Below are positions 1 to 4,327 of a DNA stretch of 7,272 nt, piece after piece. The translations under genes were made by a program, and so were the position numbers. The notes beneath the pieces were generated by a model. It was not told the origin of the DNA. It worked only from the letters and a program-made list of their open reading frames with translations, and did no database searches. Positions within the stretch are counted from its first letter, which is position 1. The number at the start of each line of letters is the position of its first letter. This stretch comes from Candidatus Zymogenus sp. Its GTDB lineage: Bacteria; Desulfobacterota; Zymogenia; Zymogenales; Zymogenaceae. The stretch spans positions 1 through 7,272 of the forward strand of contig JAUWME010000111.1 in assembly GCA_030613285.1 (NCBI GenBank), written 5' to 3'.

Positions 1-94
1 TGGTTGTTGCGCAAGAGACCGTAAAGACTAAAGTAACAGACAGCATCAGAATCAAAGCGATTGTCATACTGATAGATCTTGCAAGTTTCTCCAT
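1..94 (-). CDS. Putative lipoprotein, N-terminal fragment (runs off the left edge)
   Basis: Read on the minus strand from an ATG at 94, 31 codons are visible before the window ends. They begin MEKLARSISM, continue as a hydrophobic stretch (about residues 10-26), then FTVSCATT. This is a short positively charged n-region, a hydrophobic core and a lipobox-like TVSC, with the cysteine at residue 28. That is the form of a signal peptide processed by signal peptidase II. The T at -3 is not the most common residue, but the site fits the looser lipobox pattern. An AGGAG at 107-103 lies 8 nt upstream of the ATG, which fixes the start. The mature protein is outside the window, so its function cannot be named. 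The gene is divergent from the dcw operon and has its own promoter. Confidence 0.75.
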   Translation of the reverse strand, partial: MEKLARSISMTIALILMLSVTLVFTVSCATT

Positions 95-156
95 TTTATT
101 GTCTCCTCAGACAGTTTCTTTATACACAATCTCAATCAATAAATTCTATTTTAAAT

Positions 157-185
157 ACTATATCAAAAACATTGAATATCGTCAA
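157..185 (-). promoter_or_regulatory. Sigma70-type promoter for the divergent lipoprotein gene
   Basis: On the minus strand TTGACG (185-180) is followed after exactly 17 bp by TATAGT (162-157). Each hexamer is one mismatch from consensus. Transcription would start near 150, giving a leader of about 55 nt before the ATG at 94. Position and orientation fit the lipoprotein gene. This is a sequence match only. Confidence 0.65.
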
Positions 186-316
186 TGGATTTTTGAATCA
201 ATTCTGCAACGTCCATACACATTCATATTTCCGTTTGTGGGAGATGAACCTTCTTTTTGACAAATAAATCAAAAAAAAGTGCTTTCTATTTCATATTAAG
301 TGCGCAAATGTCAAAT

Positions 317-339
317 AAATGTAATAAATACATACATTT
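317..339. repeat. AT-rich inverted repeat just upstream of the mraZ promoter
   Basis: AAATGTA (317-323) and TACATTT (333-339) are exact inverted copies separated by 9 bases. The right arm ends 3 bases before the -35 hexamer. It could be an operator half-site pair or simply part of an A/T-rich UP-like element. With seven-base A/T-rich arms, chance is a real alternative. Confidence 0.3.
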
Positions 340-342
340 TTC

Positions 343-371
343 TTGACATCCACCTCAAAAAAACCTATTAT
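343..371 (+). promoter_or_regulatory. Sigma70-type promoter, likely of the mraZ/dcw operon
   Basis: A perfect TTGACA (343-348), a 17-bp spacer and TATTAT (366-371) form a near-consensus promoter. The sequence just upstream is strongly A/T-rich with A- and T-tracts, like an UP element. The predicted start of transcription is near 378, at the edge of the AAAGTGG box array, so a repressor bound there would block RNA polymerase. No better promoter was found closer to mraZ, which implies a leader of about 410 nt. Confidence 0.75.
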
Positions 372-378
372 TATACAA

Positions 379-426
379 AAAGTGGGACAAAGTGGCATAA
401 AGGGGATGGTAGGGGTATGAAAGTGG
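379..426 (+). promoter_or_regulatory. Predicted MraZ operator: array of AAAGTGG-like boxes
   Basis: Boxes with a 10-bp period: AAAGTGG (379-385), AAAGTGG (389-395), AAAGGGG (399-405) and a degenerate GTAGGGG (409-415), each separated by 3 bases. A further AAAGTGG lies at 420-426, shifted by one base. From established knowledge, MraZ binds tandem boxes with a 10-bp period upstream of its own gene: TGGGN with 5-nt spacers in E. coli, and AAAGTGK with 3-nt spacers in mollicutes. This array matches the second form exactly in its first two boxes. Its position over the predicted start of transcription fits autoregulation of the dcw operon. Binding is inferred. Confidence 0.75.
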
Positions 427-442
427 TAAGAGTCGCCACTTT
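420..442. repeat. Inverted repeat of the MraZ-type box
   Basis: AAAGTGG (420-426) and its exact reverse complement CCACTTT (436-442) flank 9 bases. In DNA this gives a box on the opposite strand next to the direct array. In RNA it would form a 7-bp hairpin near the 5' end of the leader. It is followed by G-rich sequence rather than a U-tract, so it is not an intrinsic terminator. Confidence 0.5.
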
Positions 443-479
443 GTGGGGGTTGCTGGTATGTAAAAATTATCAGTATGTC

Positions 480-520
480 GGGGTTGCCGGGTTGTTGGGT
501 TGTTGGGGAGTTTGTGGGGG
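480..520 (+). other. G-quadruplex-forming motif in the mraZ leader
   Basis: Five G-runs of at least three (480-483, 489-491, 497-499, 505-508, 516-520) are separated by loops of 5, 5, 5 and 7 bases. This satisfies the standard G3+N1-7 pattern. The G-rich strand is the sense strand, so if the upstream promoter is used the motif is in the leader RNA. The loops are TTGCC, TTGTT, TTGTT and AGTTTGT, giving a short tandem GGGTTGTT repeat with an 8-base period. Folding and function are inference. Confidence 0.55.
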
Positions 521-576
521 TTAGCGCTTGCTGGGGAGTAAACTTTAAGTCGCAATGCAAATTTCAATATCCTTGG

Positions 577-672
577 TAATGTCAAAATAGAGATAAAATA
601 AAAGTAAAATAGCAATAGAAGTAGAAATACAAATAAATCAATAAACGAAGTGAAACAGAAGAGACAGCAATG
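577..672 (+). repeat. A-rich low-complexity tract
   Basis: The + strand is mainly A with scattered single T, G and C. No TT occurs anywhere in the 96 bases although T itself is not rare. Words such as AAAATAG, AGAAATA and CAAATAAAT recur in degenerate form. ACAAATAAATCAA (629-641) also occurs exactly at 260-272. It looks like decayed simple-sequence DNA. In RNA it would be largely unstructured. Confidence 0.45.
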
Positions 673-786
673 TTGACAACTATTGTGCTAACAAGGGCGA
701 TAAATACTGCGACAAAAATGACAATGACGATGACAACAATTATTGTGATAACACCAAAAACATTATTCATATCTGGGATTATCTAA
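670..786 (+). other. Possible small ORF ending one base before mraZ (38 codons)
   Basis: An ATG at 670 opens 38 codons ending at TAA 784-786. One base separates the stop from the ATG of mraZ. The product would be rich in Thr and Ile (begins MLTTIVLTRA, ends FISGII). Only a weak purine-rich AAGAGA precedes the ATG. Because mraZ itself lacks a clear Shine-Dalgarno, translational coupling is conceivable. The ORF lies in repetitive sequence, resembles no family I know, and may be fortuitous. Confidence 0.2.
675..753 (+). repeat. Imperfect direct repeat upstream of mraZ
   Basis: GACAACTATTGTGCTAACA (675-693) recurs at 732-753 with a 3-base insertion (AAT after GACAAC) and one C-to-A change. The second copy contains the small palindrome ACAATTATTGT (736-746). 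It may be a duplicated regulatory site or part of the local triplet-like repetition; the sequence does not decide. Confidence 0.4.
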
Positions 787-787
787 A

Positions 788-1219
788 ATGTTCCGAGGAA
801 ACTACGAACATACCATCGATCAAAAAGGGCGGTTGAGCATACCCTCGAAGTTTAGGGAAGTGTTAAAGGATACCTACGACGAAAAGCTCATCATCACCCG
901 ATATGGCGGTTGTCTGGTGGGTTATCCCGAAGACGAATGGATAAAACTGGAACGAAAGATCGCCTCTCTCCCGCAACATAGTGAAAAAGTCATCGCTTTC
1001 CAAAGATTTGTTGTCTCATCAGCGGTGGAGTGCCCTGTGGACAAGCAAGGGAGGGTTCTCATTCCACAATATTTAAGGACGCACGCAGAGCTCGATAAGG
1101 ATGTGATTCTGGCAGGGTTGACATACAAAATTGAGTTCTGGAACAAGGTACGGTGGGATGAGGGTATGAAAAACACGTCAGAAAGGTTTGGAGAGATCAG
1201 CGAAGATCTTGGAATTTAG
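788..1219 (+). CDS. mraZ: Transcriptional regulator MraZ
   Basis: A protein of 143 residues, the usual length for MraZ. It has the two AbrB/SpoVT-like half domains. The first begins MFRGNYEHTI and carries DQKGRLSIP (residues 11-19) followed by KFR; the second carries DKQGRVLIP (85-93). These DxKGRxxxP repeats are the family hallmark and form the DNA-binding surface of the ring-shaped oligomer. MraZ is a DNA-binding regulator of the dcw operon, and the box array at 379-426 is its probable target. The ATG at 788 is chosen because the N-terminus aligns with the invariant MFRG start. No good Shine-Dalgarno is visible, which is odd. It is the first gene of the operon and is followed after 2 nt by rsmH. 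Confidence 0.97.
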   Translation: MFRGNYEHTIDQKGRLSIPSKFREVLKDTYDEKLIITRYGGCLVGYPEDEWIKLERKIASLPQHSEKVIAFQRFVVSSAVECPVDKQGRVLIPQYLRTHAELDKDVILAGLTYKIEFWNKVRWDEGMKNTSERFGEISEDLGI

Positions 1220-1221
1220 CT

Positions 1222-2199
1222 TTGGTTTCAAATATAACGAAAGAAGGTCAGCACAATCCAGTAATGGTAAATGAGGTCATTGAGTATCTTAAACCATTTG
1301 ATGGTGGTGTATATTTCGACGGTACGGTGGGGATGGGAGGACATACCAAGGCGATACTTGATGCTTCGGCCCCCGGAGGCAGGGTGGTTGGTGTGGACCT
1401 CGACTATAATGCGGTGGAGGCGGCTTCTGACAACCTCTCTTCCTTTGGGGACAGAGTTAAGATTAAATACGGAAACTATTTAAATATCGTTGAGATTTTG
1501 TCCGAAGAGGGTTTGTCTTCAGTTGACGGAATTGTTATAGATCTTGGGTTGGGAACCCACCAGCTCTCATCTGTGGAGCGGGGATTTTCCATAGAGCTGG
1601 GAGGCCCCCTCGACATGAGGTACGATTCGACCATGGGCATCAGCGCAAAAGAGGTCATAAATAGATTTCCCCAACGAGAGCTCGAAGTGATTTTTCGGGA
1701 ATTGGGTGAGGAGTGGAGGGCAAAGGCCGTGGCCAGAGAGATCGTGAAGGCTCGGACAAAAGAAGAGATTAAAGATGCTCATGAGCTTTCGACTATCATA
1801 AAACGGGCGGTGGCCAAAAGTCTAAAATCCTCGAAGGTAAGAATGAAAATTCATCCCGCAACGAAGACATTTATGGCGCTGAGGATATTTGTAAACAAAG
1901 AGCTTGACAACCTTGAGGCATTTTTACCCGTGGCCATAACGGCCCTAAAGGAAGGAGGGGTGATTGTTGCCATCTCGTTCCATTCTCTTGAGGACAGAAT
2001 TGTAAAAACGGTGTTTAGAAGATATGCAGGGAAGGGGGGCTATAAAGCAGAAGATAGATGGAGTGAAAACGTAGAGTTGCCTTGCATCTCGATTCTTACA
2101 AAAAAGCCTATAATCCCAAACCCGGACGAAGTGCGAACAAACCGAAGGGCCAGAAGTGCCAAGATGAGGGCAGCAAGGAGAATTAGTCATGGGGATTGA
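1222..2199 (+). CDS. rsmH: 16S rRNA (cytosine-1402-N4)-methyltransferase RsmH (MraW)
   Basis: A protein of 325 residues, typical for RsmH, which uses S-adenosylmethionine to N4-methylate C1402 in the ribosomal P site. Visible motifs: HNPVM (11-15), the SAM-binding DGTVGMGGHT (33-42), VGVDLD (57-61 region), DLGLGTHQLS (107-116), RGFS and PLDMR (120-133), HPATKTFMALR (211-221), ISFHSLEDRIVK (251-262) and a basic tail with LTKKP and RARSAKMRAA. The start is a TTG at 1222. It is chosen because the next in-frame ATG (1264) would lose the conserved HxPVM segment. A weak GGA (1211-1213) lies 8 nt upstream. The Ser-Ser usual in the LGVSSxQ motif is replaced by Gly-Thr. The end overlaps ftsL by 11 nt. 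Confidence 0.96.
   Translation: MVSNITKEGQHNPVMVNEVIEYLKPFDGGVYFDGTVGMGGHTKAILDASAPGGRVVGVDLDYNAVEAASDNLSSFGDRVKIKYGNYLNIVEILSEEGLSSVDGIVIDLGLGTHQLSSVERGFSIELGGPLDMRYDSTMGISAKEVINRFPQRELEVIFRELGEEWRAKAVAREIVKARTKEEIKDAHELSTIIKRAVAKSLKSSKVRMKIHPATKTFMALRIFVNKELDNLEAFLPVAITALKEGGVIVAISFHSLEDRIVKTVFRRYAGKGGYKAEDRWSENVELPCISILTKKPIIPNPDEVRTNRRARSAKMRAARRISHGD
2175..2180 (+). promoter_or_regulatory. Ribosome binding site of ftsL
   Basis: AAGGAG lies inside the rsmH coding region, 8 nt before the ATG at 2189. It is the clearest Shine-Dalgarno in the operon and fixes the ftsL start, including its 11-nt overlap with rsmH. Confidence 0.75.
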
Positions 2200-2548
2200 A
2201 TCTGTGGTGCCCGGAAGGGCAATTAGAATTCCAAAAGAAAAGTCCCTCTGGAGAGAAAATATACTCAAGACTTTTTGGGCATATATTTTCTCGGCGGTTT
2301 TAATTGTCCTGTCGCTGTTCTTTTTCCTCTGGACGAGAGTTTCGGTGGTAACAATAAACTACGAAATTGATGAGCTGTCAACAAATCATGCCACCCTGCT
2401 CAAGGAAAATAAGGAGGTGACAATTCAGTTTGAAACCGTTATTACGCCAAAAAACCTTGAACGGATGGGAAAAAAACTGGGACTGATATATCCAGAACGA
2501 TCTCAAACAGTACCTGTTAGGGAAAATGGCAACAATACAAAAAACTAA
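2189..2548 (+). CDS. ftsL: Cell division protein FtsL
   Basis: A small bitopic membrane protein of 119 residues: a cytoplasmic N-terminus of about 26 residues, one transmembrane helix (about 27-49, rich in F, L, V and I) and a periplasmic part with heptad-like spacing (about 55-85). It ends with the FtsL-type segment PKNLERMGKKLGLIYPERSQ (87-106), which matches the family pattern of an Ile/Leu-Glu-Arg helix, a GL(I/V)xP turn and a Q. FtsL pairs with FtsB and FtsQ and helps activate FtsWI at the septum. Primary sequence conservation is low in this family, so the call rests on size, topology, the C-terminal motif and the place between rsmH and ftsI. It overlaps ftsI by 23 nt. Confidence 0.88.
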   Translation: MGIESVVPGRAIRIPKEKSLWRENILKTFWAYIFSAVLIVLSLFFFLWTRVSVVTINYEIDELSTNHATLLKENKEVTIQFETVITPKNLERMGKKLGLIYPERSQTVPVRENGNNTKN

Positions 2549-4325
2549 GAGACAAAAGGAGAGTAACTCTGAGAAGTGGCTTCGGCTCAGAATGGGGATC
2601 GTCCTCGCTCTTTTTCTGACGCTTTTTGTGGTTATTACCGTCAGGGTAACAAACCTTATGTTGATAAATGGCGACGCCCTCGGCTCTTATGCCGAAAGAC
2701 AGCACAAAGTTATCTCGACCTTTATCACAAAGCGGGGGAATATATATGACGTGAATGGTCTCAGCTTTGCCGTAAGTGTGGAGATGGACTCAATTTACGT
2801 GTCTCCTAAAGATGTAAAAAACCCAAAGAGAACCGCAGATCTCATCTCGAAGGTCTTGTCAGTCGATAGCAGGGTGATACTTAAAAAGTTGAAGAGCAAA
2901 AAAAACTTCGTTTGGATTGAGCGGAGGGTTTCTCCCTCAAAGACTATGAGGGTAAAAGAATTGAAATTTGAGGGGAAACTTGATGGAATAGGATTTGTCA
3001 AAGAAGATAAGAGGTTCTATCCCCACAGGACACTGGCCGCCCATGTTGTTGGGTTTGCCGGCACAGATTCCCAAGGGCTTTCGGGGATTGAGTACAAACT
3101 GGATAAATATTTAAAGAGTACAAAGAGCCATTACATCGCCGTCAGGGATGCGAAAGGAAGAAGACTCTTTGGGACAGATATTTCAGAATCCAATGCCTCC
3201 ATCAACAGCGATGTGACGTTGACCATTGACGTCTGGGCGCAATACATAGCCGAGCGGGAGCTGAAAAATGCTGTTGAAAAAAGCAATGCCGAGGGGGGGG
3301 CCGTAATCGTAATGGATCCCGTTTCGGGGGAGATTTTGGCCATGGCGAGCTTTCCCGAATTTGATCCCAACAACTTTAGCAGGTACTCCAAGACATCTTG
3401 GAGAAATAAGGCGATATCGATGAATTTCGAGCCCGGCTCTACCTTCAAGATATTTCTTGCATCTGGGATTTTGGAGGATACCATCGCCACAACAGAAGAT
3501 ACATTTTATTGCGAAAGAGGACTCTTTCGGGTAAACAACACCGATTTCCATGACTACGGTGGTGATTTTGGACTGCTGTCATTGTCTGAAATTATTACCT
3601 ATTCCAGTAATATCGGCGCTATCAAGCTGGGCAAGAAGCTTGGAGAAAAAAGATATTTCGATTACCTTGCCGTTTTCGGGTTTGGAAAGCCGACGGGTAT
3701 TATGCTTTCGGGAGAGGAGAAGGGGATCATTCCCTCGCTCTCGTCTCTAAATAGTGTAGATTTTGCGGCTTTGTCCTTTGGGCAGGGGTTGTCGGTAACG
3801 CCGCTTCAGCTTATCACAGCTGCTGCGGTCATCGCCAATGGTGGATTTTTGATGGAGCCCCACATAGTAAAGAGAATAACCAAAAACGATGGTGACATTG
3901 TCTATGAGGCGGAACCGAAGGTGAAAAGAAGGGTGATGGGTGACGAAACGGCAAAGATGGTCAGAGATATGATGGTAAGTGTTGTGGAGTCAGGAACGGG
4001 GACGAAGGCAAAGGTACCTTGGTTTTCTGTAGCAGGCAAGACTGGAACCGCCCAGGTGTTTGACGTCAACACCGGGGCTTATTCCGAGAGTGAATTTATT
4101 GTCTCTTTTGTGGGGTTTCTCCCCGCTGAAGACCCAAAACTTGTAATCCTCGTTGTGGTGGACAGTCCAAAAAGTGACATTTCCGGCGGAAGTGTGGCAG
4201 CCCCCACCTTTTCGAGGATTGCAGAAGATACGATGAAACATCTCAAAATATATCCCGAAGATATGTTGATAATGGGTGACGGGATTAAAATAAAGGATGG
4301 GGCGGATGTCTCCCCATTGATGTAG
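2526..4325 (+). CDS. ftsI: Septal peptidoglycan D,D-transpeptidase FtsI (class B PBP, PBP3-like)
   Basis: A protein of 599 residues: a short basic cytoplasmic tail, one membrane anchor (about 23-46), a PBP dimerisation domain (from the RGNIYDVNG motif at 70-78 to about 220, including RFYPHRTLAAHVVGF) and a transpeptidase domain. All three active-site motifs are present: SxxK as STFK with catalytic Ser305 and Lys308, SxN as SSN (360-362) and KTGT (505-508). It cross-links septal peptidoglycan with FtsW. There is no PASTA domain, so it is closer to FtsI/PBP3 in build than to SpoVD or PBP2x types. The ATG at 2526 lies inside ftsL. The nearest Shine-Dalgarno-like AGGG (2519-2522) is only 3 nt away, so coupled translation from ftsL is likely. 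The next Met (residue 23) sits at the edge of the membrane helix and is less likely to be the start. Confidence 0.95.
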   Translation: MATIQKTKRQKESNSEKWLRLRMGIVLALFLTLFVVITVRVTNLMLINGDALGSYAERQHKVISTFITKRGNIYDVNGLSFAVSVEMDSIYVSPKDVKNPKRTADLISKVLSVDSRVILKKLKSKKNFVWIERRVSPSKTMRVKELKFEGKLDGIGFVKEDKRFYPHRTLAAHVVGFAGTDSQGLSGIEYKLDKYLKSTKSHYIAVRDAKGRRLFGTDISESNASINSDVTLTIDVWAQYIAERELKNAVEKSNAEGGAVIVMDPVSGEILAMASFPEFDPNNFSRYSKTSWRNKAISMNFEPGSTFKIFLASGILEDTIATTEDTFYCERGLFRVNNTDFHDYGGDFGLLSLSEIITYSSNIGAIKLGKKLGEKRYFDYLAVFGFGKPTGIMLSGEEKGIIPSLSSLNSVDFAALSFGQGLSVTPLQLITAAAVIANGGFLMEPHIVKRITKNDGDIVYEAEPKVKRRVMGDETAKMVRDMMVSVVESGTGTKAKVPWFSVAGKTGTAQVFDVNTGAYSESEFIVSFVGFLPAEDPKLVILVVVDSPKSDISGGSVAAPTFSRIAEDTMKHLKIYPEDMLIMGDGIKIKDGADVSPLM

Positions 4326-4327
4326 AA

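Larger units (their letters stand above)
427..787 (+). other. Long untranslated leader of mraZ, low complexity
   Basis: No conserved gene is visible in these 361 bases. The sequence falls into compositional blocks. A G/T-rich block (about 441-537) repeats GGGG(G)TTGCYGG-like units. A short mixed stretch follows at 538-576. Next is an A-rich block without any TT dinucleotide (577-672), then an A/C-rich block with repeated GAC, AAT and ACA triplets (about 673-765). No riboswitch, T-box or intrinsic terminator was recognised. The start codon of mraZ has no clear Shine-Dalgarno: the nearest purine run is CTGGGA at 773-778. Confidence 0.6.

Noticed and set aside
79..267. 62-codon + strand ORF over the divergent promoter
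   Set aside because: It overlaps the lipoprotein start and its promoter, has no ribosome binding site and codes for nothing recognisable. A/T-rich intergenic DNA explains it.
257..286. TTGACA at 257-262 as a + strand promoter
   Set aside because: At 17 or 18 bp downstream the hexamers are TGCTTT and GCTTTC, poor -10 matches. The promoter at 343-371 is far better.
420..450. Hairpin at 420-442 as an intrinsic terminator or attenuator
   Set aside because: The 7-bp stem is followed by GTGGGGG, not a U-tract, and no competing antiterminator stem was seen.
291..615. Two overlapping minus-strand ORFs (291-560 and 355-615) opposite the promoter and G-rich block
   Set aside because: Their Pro, Thr, Asn and Gln-rich sequence is the antisense reading of the G/T repeats and MraZ boxes. 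They overlap each other and the strong + strand promoter.
673..706. TTGACA at 673-678 as a second promoter close to mraZ
   Set aside because: No acceptable -10 at 16-18 bp: the hexamers there are G-rich. The nearest TA-rich hexamers, GATAAA and TAAATA, are 20-22 bp away. Kept only as a weak possibility.
427..787. CRISPR array or insertion sequence in the leader
   Set aside because: The repeats are short, degenerate and without regular spacers. There is no transposase fragment and no terminal inverted repeats.
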